Positions 25,171-33,523 of a stretch of DNA of 45,806 nt are shown here, in pieces (positions within the stretch are counted from its first letter, which is position 1; the number at the start of each line of letters is the position of its first letter). The notes beneath the pieces were generated by a model. That model was given only the letters and a program-made list of their open reading frames with translations, did no database searches and was not told the origin of the DNA. The stretch comes from Caldifarciminota bacterium. Its GTDB lineage: Bacteria > Hydrothermota > Tepidihabitantia > SM23-42. Made by a program: the position numbers and the translations under genes. The DNA lies in NCBI GenBank assembly GCA_020353055.1, contig CP070686.1, positions 1,522,992 through 1,568,797 of the forward strand. The letters run 5' to 3'.

Positions 25171-27429
25171 ATGTACCTAATCCCACTCATTATCTTGCTT
25201 AATGCATCCGGCTCGGTCAGTGGCTTCGTTTCAGATGCATCAAATGGCGAAAGGCTTGCCTACACGAATATCTACCTGGAAAATACTATTCTGGGGAGCG
25301 CGACAAATGATAAGGGATATTACATCATCCACAAGATTCCTCCAGGTCATTATACGATCATTTTTTCCTATATTGGCTATGAGAATATTTCAAGGGATAT
25401 CATTATAGAAGAAAACAGAAATTTGACCTTGAACGTTGAGTTGAACCCATCGGCAATAGAGATCGATGAAATAACCGTTTCGGCTGAGAGAACACGCTTC
25501 GAGCAAACCGTCGAAGTCAGCCACATACTGTTCACGCAAAGGGAAATCACATCAGTACCCAGGTTATTTGAAGGCGATCTGATAAAAACCCTGCAACTCA
25601 TGCCCGGCGTCGTGACCATGCATGATTTATCCAATAAACTCCATATCCGGGGTGGCAGCCCAGACGAAAATCTGGTGCTTTTGGATGGTATCACTGTCTA
25701 TAATCCGTCAACCCATTTGGCCGGTTTATTTTCGACATTCAATCCTGATGCAGTTGGTTACGCAGAACTCTACGCGGGAGGATTCCCCGCCAACTACGGA
25801 GATCGTCTATCTTCCGTACTCAGTGTTAACACAAAGGAAGGAAATTCGAAAGAATTCGCTGGTACGGTCAGTCTTGGATTGGTCACCACAAGATTATTGA
25901 TCGAAGGACCGATACCAAAAGGGTCCTTTCTCTTAAGCGCCCGAAGGAGTTATTTCGATGCTCTAGTCTGGCTATATGATAAGATACGTAACAGAGACAT
26001 CTCACTGCCGTATTACTTCTACGACGTCATGGCAAAGGTCAATTTCAACCCCTCGCCGGAAAATAGATTCACCCTTACCGGACTGAGCGGCACGGATGTC
26101 CTTGACTTCCAGGAAATCGATACGGAAGCGCCAGACGAGAGGATCGGCCTAGAATGGGGAAACAGAGGTGTTTCCCTGCGCTGGCGGCGTGTGTTCACAC
26201 CGAAATTCTATGGCGAAATTGTTGGTGCTTGGAGCAATTTTCTGACCGAGTTGAGGTATGAAGACCTCGACGATTCAACCGAAAACCTGAACCTGTATGA
26301 GGATATAATTGACTACACGATAAAATGTGACTTCAGTTATTTCTGGGGTGAAAATCACACCATGGAATTCGGAATCGAAGGAAAACAATCAACCATCGGG
26401 TACAATTGGGATTTTGAAGAAGACATAACCTTAGATCAGGAACATGACATAGGTCTTATTGCTTCTTATGTAAAGAGCAAAATATTTTTGATCCCGTCTG
26501 TACTGTCCATCCAGCCCGGGCTCAGGTCGATTTACTACAGCGAAGGCAAAAGACTGCTCTGCGACCCACGACTGGGCATCAAATATCTTTTCAAGCCAAA
26601 CACCGCTCTGAACTTCGCGTTTGGAAAATACAGTCAATTCATCATCACGGTTAATAGTCAGGAATCCTATTTTTCGATATTCGATTTTTGGCGACCAGTA
26701 GATGAAGAACAAGCCATCCCGACGGCATATCACGCAATAGCCGGCATTGAGCAATGGTTCGACGAGAAAACCAAATTCACCATCGAACCATACTACAAGA
26801 AGTACTACAATCTTCTTATTCCGACCGAAGACGATATATATTTCAGCGCTCCGACCGAAAGTCTGCAATTAGGCGACGGTTACTCGGCGGGCGTCGATGT
26901 ATTTCTCAAGAAGACTCTCAAGGACATATTCGGCTGGATCAGCTATTCGATCTCATTCACCAAAAGAAGGTTAGAGGAAGGCTACTACTCACCGCGTTAC
27001 GACCGCAGACACAATTTAAACATCGTTCTTGGAATCACAATTCCAAAATCAATACCCCTGTTAAAAAACGGCACGCTGAGCACACGCTGGTACTTTGCCA
27101 CAGGCCTTCCATATGCCCAAGACATCGCGAGGCATCGTTACTATTACTGGGACCCACGATGGGGCATTAATGATATGGACTGGGAAATAATAAGCAGTGC
27201 ACGTGATGCTTACCGCCTTCCTCTTTCGCACCGCCTCGACCTGCATATCGAAAAGAACATGAGATTATTCGGCTTGGATGGTTCCTGGTATATCGATGTA
27301 ATAAATGTCTACAACCGCAAGAACATCGCATTTTATACCATGGATTATGATGTGGATCCTCCTGAAATAAATAAATATGTTCTACTGCCAGTGCCGATAC
27401 CCAGTTTTGGATTCAACTTGAGGTTCTAA
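25171..27429 (+). CDS. TonB-dependent outer-membrane receptor with N-terminal carboxypeptidase-regulatory-like domain
   Basis: A 752-residue receptor. After a short signal segment, residues about 17-95 form the CarboxypepD_reg-like Ig fold (GSVSGFVSDASNGERLAYTN, IIHKIPPGHYTI). The plug domain follows at about 115-225 (LMPGVVTM, IRGGSPDENLVLLDGITVYN, GGFPANYGDRLSSVL), then a long barrel ending in GFNLRF with a terminal Phe. Such receptors import large or scarce substrates using TonB energy. The next gene encodes a DUF4249 lipoprotein, the usual accessory of this receptor class. The substrate is unknown, and no TonB, ExbB or ExbD gene is in the window. The signal peptide is short, but the promoter position leaves no earlier start. 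Confidence 0.9.
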   Translation: MYLIPLIILLNASGSVSGFVSDASNGERLAYTNIYLENTILGSATNDKGYYIIHKIPPGHYTIIFSYIGYENISRDIIIEENRNLTLNVELNPSAIEIDEITVSAERTRFEQTVEVSHILFTQREITSVPRLFEGDLIKTLQLMPGVVTMHDLSNKLHIRGGSPDENLVLLDGITVYNPSTHLAGLFSTFNPDAVGYAELYAGGFPANYGDRLSSVLSVNTKEGNSKEFAGTVSLGLVTTRLLIEGPIPKGSFLLSARRSYFDALVWLYDKIRNRDISLPYYFYDVMAKVNFNPSPENRFTLTGLSGTDVLDFQEIDTEAPDERIGLEWGNRGVSLRWRRVFTPKFYGEIVGAWSNFLTELRYEDLDDSTENLNLYEDIIDYTIKCDFSYFWGENHTMEFGIEGKQSTIGYNWDFEEDITLDQEHDIGLIASYVKSKIFLIPSVLSIQPGLRSIYYSEGKRLLCDPRLGIKYLFKPNTALNFAFGKYSQFIITVNSQESYFSIFDFWRPVDEEQAIPTAYHAIAGIEQWFDEKTKFTIEPYYKKYYNLLIPTEDDIYFSAPTESLQLGDGYSAGVDVFLKKTLKDIFGWISYSISFTKRRLEEGYYSPRYDRRHNLNIVLGITIPKSIPLLKNGTLSTRWYFATGLPYAQDIARHRYYYWDPRWGINDMDWEIISSARDAYRLPLSHRLDLHIEKNMRLFGLDGSWYIDVINVYNRKNIAFYTMDYDVDPPEINKYVLLPVPIPSFGFNLRF

Positions 27430-27430
27430 C

Positions 27431-28180
27431 GTGAGAACAAGCAAAGCGAGACCTTTTATATCTGCTCTCCTCATATTCTTGGGGTCGTTGCTTCTGTTGC
27501 ACAACGGTTGCGAGAACGATGCTGATCTGCAATACGAACCACAACTTAATGTGTTCGGCGTTCTGAGTAACCTACAACAGTCACAGGAAATTATTGTCGA
27601 CAGAACTTATCGAATAGATGAACCGGCTGGACCTGTCATCGACGATGCTTTCGTTGTTTTATCGAGGAACAATTTCAGCGACACACTGGAATTTTCATAT
27701 TCAAATGAACGATACATATCCGGCCCCTTTACTTTGCTTCCCGAAGTTACACACGAACTCTTGGTGGTGAAGGAAGGATTTGACACTCTTCATGCAGCTA
27801 CGACGATGCCGGGCAACTTCATCATATTCTTTCCGGTATATGGTGATACACTCACTCTTCAGGATACAATACTCCTCACACAGAGTATTGGTGCTGCCCT
27901 TTACAGTATCGCCTTCACACAAAACACCGGAGGCTATGGTCCATTTGCCTGGCATGAACCTGATCCATCTGACACCCTTGTACACATCCCTGTGGGTGAA
28001 TACTGGGATGAACCGGTTGAAGGCTATTTTACAATTTACATTGTAGCCTACGACAGTAACTTCTACGATTATTATTTTGCAGAAGGTGACAGCATCATAC
28101 AAGCCGGTGTGACAGGTGGCGTTGGCCTATTTGGCTCCATGTGGACACGTGTCACCAGCTCTTATGTACTCTTCCAATAG
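27431..28180 (+). CDS. DUF4249 family lipoprotein, partner of the TonB receptor
   Basis: A signal peptide ends in the lipobox HNGC near residue 27. The mature part starts as an Ig-like domain (LNVFGVLSNLQQSQEIIVDR, DDAFVVLSRNN) and ends with AGVTGGVGLFGSMW, a hallmark of DUF4249. These surface lipoproteins pair with TonB receptors that carry a CarboxypepD_reg domain. The GTG start lies one base after the receptor stop, so the genes are coupled. At 249 residues it is a little shorter than many members. Confidence 0.8.
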   Translation: MRTSKARPFISALLIFLGSLLLLHNGCENDADLQYEPQLNVFGVLSNLQQSQEIIVDRTYRIDEPAGPVIDDAFVVLSRNNFSDTLEFSYSNERYISGPFTLLPEVTHELLVVKEGFDTLHAATTMPGNFIIFFPVYGDTLTLQDTILLTQSIGAALYSIAFTQNTGGYGPFAWHEPDPSDTLVHIPVGEYWDEPVEGYFTIYIVAYDSNFYDYYFAEGDSIIQAGVTGGVGLFGSMWTRVTSSYVLFQ

Positions 28181-28343
28181 CGCTGGGAGAGTCACAAACT
28201 CAAGATGTCTCTGTAGTCTGCTCTACAGTGCCTGTATTATTCTGGAAAGCAGAGATGCGCAGAATTACATCCCTTTCCCAAGAAAGCAGCCGCCTGACCC
28301 GAAAGCCAGTCTTTAACCCAACGAGCATCATCAACATAATACC

Positions 28344-28371
28344 TTGACACTTAAGTGTTATCGTGTATAAT
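28344..28371 (+). promoter_or_regulatory. Promoter of the HD-GYP gene
   Basis: Perfect TTGACA (28344-28349) and TATAAT (28366-28371) with a 16-bp spacer. The leader before the ATG at 28389 is only about 11 nt. The rest of the 28181-28388 gap holds one weak six-pair hairpin (CTGTAG/CTACAG) without a T run. Confidence 0.9.
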
Positions 28372-28388
28372 ACACAGGGGAATTGGCA

Positions 28389-31300
28389 ATGACCAACGAG
28401 AATTCGCAACATAAACGGCCTTCGCAGAGGCACTTCGGCATACGCACGAAGATGGTGCTAAGCTTTGGCATATTATTCGCCGTGACGATCATTATCGTGA
28501 ACGCAGTCAGCATGTTCGGCATACCGTTCACTTCTTTCCAGGGCACATACGGGATCGAAAGCGCCGGAGCAATGCGCGACCTCGACCTTATTGCCGGGCT
28601 AAAGCAGGAACGACTGCAGGTTTGGATCGGCGAACGGAAAGGCAATATGCAGATGATCGCGCACTGCGAGAAGATCGTCGGCTCAATCCGCGGGCTCAGA
28701 CAGGTTATTGCACAGAAAGAGCTAGCGCCCAACCAGCCCACGTTCAAAACCGATATGCAGCGTCAGCCCCATTACTCCATACTCCGCAAAGAACTGCTGT
28801 TGATGCTTGAGATATACCCCGAGTATAATACGCTCTGCCTGATCGATGCCCAACGTGGATTCTGCATAGTATCTACCGACACAGCGCACTTAGGAGAAGA
28901 TGTTAGCCACAAGAGGTTCATTCGCGAAGCGGTCGACGGCATTCATGGAGAGGCGGTCGATCTCGAATTACACCCGACATCACAGAAACCAAATATCGTA
29001 TTCAGTCGTCTCATAGAGGACAATACGGAACAGCCAATGGCTGTGCTAGTTGCACATGTCGATGCTGATGCATTCATCAGACCGATGCTATATGTCGGCG
29101 AAGAAATCGGCAAGAACGATGAAGTCATGATCCTCGATGAACGCGCGCGTCCGTTGGTCACACTAAAAAGCACTATGGCTAACGGGGAAAACGCCAGAAT
29201 GCTCGTGGATAGTATCACAACACATGACGCGACACTTGTCACCCAGGGCAAAGACGGGGTCATTGTAACCAGCGACTACCGCGGTGTGCCGGTTTTTGCG
29301 GCATACCGGTTCATTCAAATTGCACCGAACCGTGGTATGGGACTGATCCTGAAGCGCGATCAAGCAGAAATCGTGCGGAGCATCTGGAAGCGGATCGGCT
29401 ATTCTCTCATTGCGGCTCTTTGCGGCTTACTGCTTGCACTCGGTCTTACGGCATGGGCGGCAACTCGCATATCAAAACCAATCATCAAACTGAGCAACAC
29501 GGCGCGGGCCGTGGAGGCTGGAGACCTTAAGGCGCGTGCATTGCCCACGAGCAACGACGAAGTCGGCGCCTTAGCAAATGTATTCAACTCAATGCTCAAC
29601 CGGGTCCAGCAATGGCACGCGGAACTGGAGAAAGAGGTCGAGGCGCGGAGCAAAGCGCTCAAGAAAATCAACAAGGAACTTGAGGAGAGAATACTCCGGC
29701 ATGAACGTGCTGAAACCGACCTTCGGGAAAGCAAGGAATTCGCCGAGAAACTCATCAATCTGATGCAGGACGGTTTTGCTGTTTTTGATACAAAAGGCGT
29801 ACATACCAGCGTGAACCCCTCGCTCTGCCGCATGACCGGGTTTTCTGAACAAGAACTGATCGGCACTGGCCCTCCGCATCCATATTGGCCTGAGGAAGAA
29901 ATAGAAAAATTCCAGACGTCATACAGGAAAATGATTCTCAGCAAACCCGCAGAATTCGAATTGATGATGAAGAGAAAGGACGGTACTCGATTTCCTGTTC
30001 TGGTTAGCCCGTCACAGACACAAGATTCACAGGGCAACGTGAATTACTACTTTGCCACGATCAAGGACATTTCGGAAAGGAAGCGTGTGGTCGAAGCTCT
30101 TCGTCAGAGTGAGGAAAAATACCGGCTCCATTTTGAATACGCATCTGACATCATATACTCAATCGACAGTGATATGCGCCTTCTCAGTGTCTCACCATCG
30201 GTAGAAAAAGTGCTCGGTTATAAACCTGAGGAACTGGTGGGTAAGCGCATTACCGACCTGAATATCATCGTGCCTGAGCACATTGAAGCGTTTGCACATG
30301 ATTTGGCACGAATCCAGGACGGAGTGCAGATACCAGCCCCAGTTTATGAATTCATAAGTAGAACAGGCGCGCGTAAATTCGGTGAAGTAAGCAGCGCTCC
30401 TCTTTATCGCAACCAGAAGATCATTGGCGTCGTATCCGTCGCTCGAGATATAACCGCACACATAAAAACCGACGAGGAATTAAAGAGAAGCAACCGTGCA
30501 CTAAGGATAATCAGCAACTGTAATATGACCCTGGTCCGCGTAACCGAGGAAAAAGAGTTGCTCACAGAGATCTGCCGTTCGATCACGGAAGTCGGCGGCT
30601 ACATGCTTGCCTGGGTCGGCTACGCCGAGGATGGCAAACAAAAAACCATCAGCATTGCTGCACACTCAGGCGAGAAAATAGAACATATCAAGCGTCAAAA
30701 GTTAACATGGGCAGACAACAAGGATGGCAACAATCCGTTCGGCATAGCAATTCGTTCCAAGACATACTACACGTGCTCCGATGCGCATGAAGCTGATGCA
30801 GAAATGGTCGTTTGCCGCGAACTATTGAAGCACGGGTTCAAATCACTGATGGTATTACCGCTCGTGTACGGTAACAAGATCCTCGGCACGCTGAACATCC
30901 ACTCCGCCGTAACCGAAGCCTTTGATGACCGCGAAATCAACCTGTTACAGGAACTCGCCAATGACCTCACCTATGGTATCCAGGCCTTGCGCGCCCATAT
31001 CGCGCGCAAAGAAGCAAGTGAAGCACTCGAATTGAGCTATGCGAAACTGCGAAAGACCCTCGAAGAAACAGTAAATGCCCTGGCTTCGGCAACGGAAAAA
31101 CGTGATCCTTACACGGCCGGTCACCAGCGGTCGGTCACGCAACTGGCCTGCGCCATCGCTGAAGAGATGAAGATGACCGAAAGCCAGATCGAAGGTATCC
31201 GCATTGCCGGACTGCTCCACGATATCGGCAAACTATCGGTCCCGGCAGAAATCCTGAGCAAGCCCGGTGATCTCAGTCAGAGCGAATTTTCCATCATAAG

Positions 31301-31631
31301 ATTGCATAGTGAGATCGGCTACGATATACTGAAGACGGTCAATTTCCCATGGCCCGTTGCCCAGATAGCATTAGAGCACCACGAACGCATCAACGGTTCC
31401 GGCTATCCAAAAGGTCTTACCGGCGACCAGATCATGTTAGAGTCAAAAATAATGGCGGTCGCCGACGTGGTCGAAGCAATGTCGTCGCATCGACCATACA
31501 GGCCGGCACGCATGATCAATGAAGCACTTGAGGAAATCAGAAACAACCGCGGCGCTCTCTACGACACAGAAATCGCAGATGTATGTTTGCGTCTATTTGA
31601 GCAGAAAAATTTCAAGTTCAAGCGAGCCTAA
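28389..31631 (+). CDS. Multidomain sensor HD-GYP phosphodiesterase (sensor-HAMP-PAS-PAS-GAF-HD-GYP)
   Basis: A 1080-residue membrane sensor. TM1 is near residues 22-44, followed by a periplasmic dCache-like domain, TM2 near 338-358, a HAMP linker (RISKPIIKLSNTARAVEAGD), a coiled coil, PAS domains at about 455-565 and 575-690, and a GAF domain at about 720-865. The C-terminal HD-GYP domain has HDIGK near 943 and HHERINGSGYP near 1000, so the metal site and the GYP motif look intact. Such domains break down cyclic di-GMP. It has no receiver domain, so it probably senses an outside ligand directly. I chose the ATG at 28389 over the TTG at 28383. It stands alone with its own promoter. Confidence 0.92.
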   Translation: MTNENSQHKRPSQRHFGIRTKMVLSFGILFAVTIIIVNAVSMFGIPFTSFQGTYGIESAGAMRDLDLIAGLKQERLQVWIGERKGNMQMIAHCEKIVGSIRGLRQVIAQKELAPNQPTFKTDMQRQPHYSILRKELLLMLEIYPEYNTLCLIDAQRGFCIVSTDTAHLGEDVSHKRFIREAVDGIHGEAVDLELHPTSQKPNIVFSRLIEDNTEQPMAVLVAHVDADAFIRPMLYVGEEIGKNDEVMILDERARPLVTLKSTMANGENARMLVDSITTHDATLVTQGKDGVIVTSDYRGVPVFAAYRFIQIAPNRGMGLILKRDQAEIVRSIWKRIGYSLIAALCGLLLALGLTAWAATRISKPIIKLSNTARAVEAGDLKARALPTSNDEVGALANVFNSMLNRVQQWHAELEKEVEARSKALKKINKELEERILRHERAETDLRESKEFAEKLINLMQDGFAVFDTKGVHTSVNPSLCRMTGFSEQELIGTGPPHPYWPEEEIEKFQTSYRKMILSKPAEFELMMKRKDGTRFPVLVSPSQTQDSQGNVNYYFATIKDISERKRVVEALRQSEEKYRLHFEYASDIIYSIDSDMRLLSVSPSVEKVLGYKPEELVGKRITDLNIIVPEHIEAFAHDLARIQDGVQIPAPVYEFISRTGARKFGEVSSAPLYRNQKIIGVVSVARDITAHIKTDEELKRSNRALRIISNCNMTLVRVTEEKELLTEICRSITEVGGYMLAWVGYAEDGKQKTISIAAHSGEKIEHIKRQKLTWADNKDGNNPFGIAIRSKTYYTCSDAHEADAEMVVCRELLKHGFKSLMVLPLVYGNKILGTLNIHSAVTEAFDDREINLLQELANDLTYGIQALRAHIARKEASEALELSYAKLRKTLEETVNALASATEKRDPYTAGHQRSVTQLACAIAEEMKMTESQIEGIRIAGLLHDIGKLSVPAEILSKPGDLSQSEFSIIRLHSEIGYDILKTVNFPWPVAQIALEHHERINGSGYPKGLTGDQIMLESKIMAVADVVEAMSSHRPYRPARMINEALEEIRNNRGALYDTEIADVCLRLFEQKNFKFKRA

Positions 31632-31793
31632 CAGTACGTTATAGTTTACGGCGCCCCAAGTCAGCACTGGGGTAACCCTCAGGGCAGACCCGAGTCGTAC
31701 ATGAAACAGGAGGCAAAAACAGGAGCACCAGTCAGATTACTCCGCCACATACCCCCTTATCTACTATTTGCTGTCTAACATCGATTCATCAAG

Positions 31794-32036
31794 TTAACGT
31801 ATCAACAGCAACTTTTCCACTGCAATGTAATCCCCTGCTGCCAGTTCTAAGAAATAGACACCCGCGGGCAATTTTTGGTTGAATATGTCTCGACCGTCCC
31901 ACATAAAGCACCATGCCCCTGAAGAATAAGATGAAGGGTATAACAATTCCCTGATGAGCCTTCCAGCAAGATCATATATCGTGACTGTCGGCTCAGAGGA
32001 ACCTGTCTGCTGTGACGAATGCTCGATCCTGATCAT
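31794..32036 (-). pseudogene. Orphan C-terminal sorting domain, 3' half of a broken secreted-protein gene
   Basis: This frame encodes 80 residues forming almost only a T9SS type A-like CTD: VTIYDLAGRLIRELLYP, WDGRDIFNQKLPAGVYFLEL and a final EKLLLIR. It has no signal peptide. Its ATG overlaps the TGA of the upstream signal-peptide-bearing frame, and the CTD frame stays open further upstream across the junction. The two frames together look like one gene that lost its middle part and shifted frame. Confidence 0.65.
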
Positions 32037-32605
32037 GGCCTCGCCATGGACTCTGTATACGGACCTCCTGATCTATCGCAGGCGACCATTCCCTTATCCT
32101 CGAGAACACCGGGAACGCCATTGATGACGATCACAGCCGGACCCCATGTCAAACCTCCATCAGTCGATTTATAACAAAACAAACCATTTGGGTCGGTCAC
32201 CGAACCCGTATGGCCTAATACATGCGCATAGAAATTGCCCGCCGTATCAACGGTCACACCTGGGTCACTATCGTAAGCATAGTAGGGATCAACGAACAGA
32301 CCCTGACTCCAAGTCAGCCCACCGTCAAAAGAACATCCGTAGCCAACTTGACGGTAGCCTAAACGAAAATCCCTCCACACTGCAACGAGATTAGTTGAAT
32401 CCTTAGGATTAATGACAATCTGATCTTCGTTCTGAAGTTCGGTAGTTGTATCATCATTTATCTTGATATTCAAATAGGCCGAATCATCCGGCCATGAAAA
32501 CGCGTAAAGACAACTAAATATTGCTACCGTCAGAAAAAGCAAACAGCACGGAATAGATTTTCCCGCTATCACGCCTTTCACGTCCGCTCTGCATACTTTG
32601 TTCAT
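32033..32605 (-). pseudogene. Secreted BNR/sialidase-like protein, N-terminal part of a broken gene
   Basis: A signal peptide (CCLLFLTVAIFSCLYA) is followed by about 150 residues with two Asp-box motifs (SFDGGLTW, STDGGLTW), typical of BNR beta-propellers. The frame ends abruptly with CDRSGGPYTESMARP just as further propeller blades would be expected. The CTD fragment 31794-32036 follows in another frame. A large internal deletion near 32035-32065 explains both. A GGGAGG ribosome binding site and a good promoter remain, so a truncated product may still be made. Confidence 0.65.
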
Positions 32606-32676
32606 CTATCCTCCCTTTGTTCGATACCGGAAAATACGTGAAAATCGTATTTAATGCATGAATAGTAACAGGTATT

Positions 32677-32704
32677 ACTATAAGAATGCAATGCCAGGTG
32701 TCAA
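32677..32704 (-). promoter_or_regulatory. Promoter of the BNR pseudogene
   Basis: On the minus strand, TTGACA at 32704-32699 and TATAGT at 32682-32677, spacer 16 bp. Confidence 0.8.
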
Positions 32705-32921
32705 GGCGCACGGTTCTCTCAAACAAAGAAATTGAGTGGCGGAGAAACTAAGATGACAAACTCTCACAATTTCCTGTCATCGGGCTTGCTTGTCCTCTGA
32801 CTCGATCAGATGATCGGAGGAATTCTGGTTGAGGCGAATCCTCAAGGGAAGCTGCAGATGGTGAATCCATTACTTAGCTCTTTGAATTTCACCGACGACA
32901 ATAAAAATCAGTTGTGTTGAC

Positions 32922-32949
32922 TTGACTTTCGACTCCAATTCCATATAGT
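32922..32949 (+). promoter_or_regulatory. Promoter before the leaderless small ORF and DUF3795 gene
   Basis: TTGACT at 32922-32927 and TATAGT at 32944-32949, spacer 16 bp. A second TTGACT overlaps at 32917-32922. The first ATG follows six bases after the -10 box. Confidence 0.75.
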
Positions 32950-32955
32950 GTTTAC

Positions 32956-33033
32956 ATGTATATGCGAGATAGCAATGCTCGTTTTGATATGGACGAATCA
33001 AGCGAAGTCTCACCCGCTTTCGACCCGAGTTGA
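32956..33033 (+). CDS. Possible 25-aa leaderless leader peptide
   Basis: The ATG at 32956 is six bases after a good -10 box, the same spacing as at the leaderless genes in this window. The frame reads MYMRDSNARFDMDESS, continues for nine more acidic/polar residues, and stops at 33033. The DUF3795 start at 33047 follows after 13 bases and lacks a strong ribosome binding site, so its translation may depend on reinitiation after this peptide. No homology is recognisable. Confidence 0.4.
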   Translation: MYMRDSNARFDMDESSEVSPAFDPS

Positions 33034-33046
33034 GATCGTGCAGAAT

Positions 33047-33430
33047 ATGACTGCTTTTTGTGGTGTTATCTGTACTAAATGCCCCGTATATACTGCAACT
33101 CAACAAGATGATGACAAGAAAAGGGAGGAAGTGGCCCGCATGTGGTCATCAAGCGAAGAACAAATCAATCCAGAAGATATTATTTGTTATGGATGTTTTG
33201 GTGGGAAGAAGCTGTACAAGTTTTGTGCCACCTGTGAAGTGAGAATTTGCGGATCAACAAAGAAAGTCAAAACCTGCGCCCACTGTGGCGAGTATCCCTG
33301 TGAGATACTCAATGAGCACTGGAAGAAAGAGGATGTCATAGGAATGAAGAGAGTAGGAAGGAAATGGGGTAGCAATGCAAAAGCAAATCTTGAAGAGATC
33401 AGAAGAAATATTCAAAATGCGGCGTCCTGA
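33047..33430 (+). CDS. DUF3795 cysteine-rich protein
   Basis: A 127-residue protein with the DUF3795 layout: MTAFCGVICTKCPVYTAT at the start, then CYGC, a CATCEVRICG pair and CAHCGEYPCEIL near the end. Eleven or more cysteines in CxxC-like pairs suggest metal or Fe-S binding; the function of the family is unknown. I chose the ATG at 33047, since this is where the family starts; the longer GTG frame from 32948 would begin inside the -10 box. It is followed by a double-cluster ferredoxin-like protein and a CGGC protein on the same strand. Confidence 0.8.
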   Translation: MTAFCGVICTKCPVYTATQQDDDKKREEVARMWSSSEEQINPEDIICYGCFGGKKLYKFCATCEVRICGSTKKVKTCAHCGEYPCEILNEHWKKEDVIGMKRVGRKWGSNAKANLEEIRRNIQNAAS

Positions 33431-33523
33431 TAGAATCCTGATGACTGCCGAACCTGCTAATTTTGCACAGCCAATGATGTCAATCAGGACCGTCAGAAGT
33501 AAATAATACAAAAGGAGGACCGA

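Larger units (their letters stand above)
32606..32955. other. Intergenic region with divergent promoters
   Basis: This 350-base gap holds the leader and promoter of the BNR gene (32677-32704, minus) and the promoter of the DUF3795 operon (32922-32949, plus). Between them is a hairpin TTGAGG-CGAAT-CCTCAA near 32833-32850 with no T run. I see no gene in it. Confidence 0.6.

Noticed and set aside
29399-30037. Long minus-strand frame inside the HD-GYP gene (212 codons)
   Set aside because: Serine-rich antisense shadow of a well-supported coding region; no start signal.
31632-31793. Terminator or RNA gene after the HD-GYP gene
   Set aside because: Only a five-pair CCCCA/TGGGG stem without a T run was seen.
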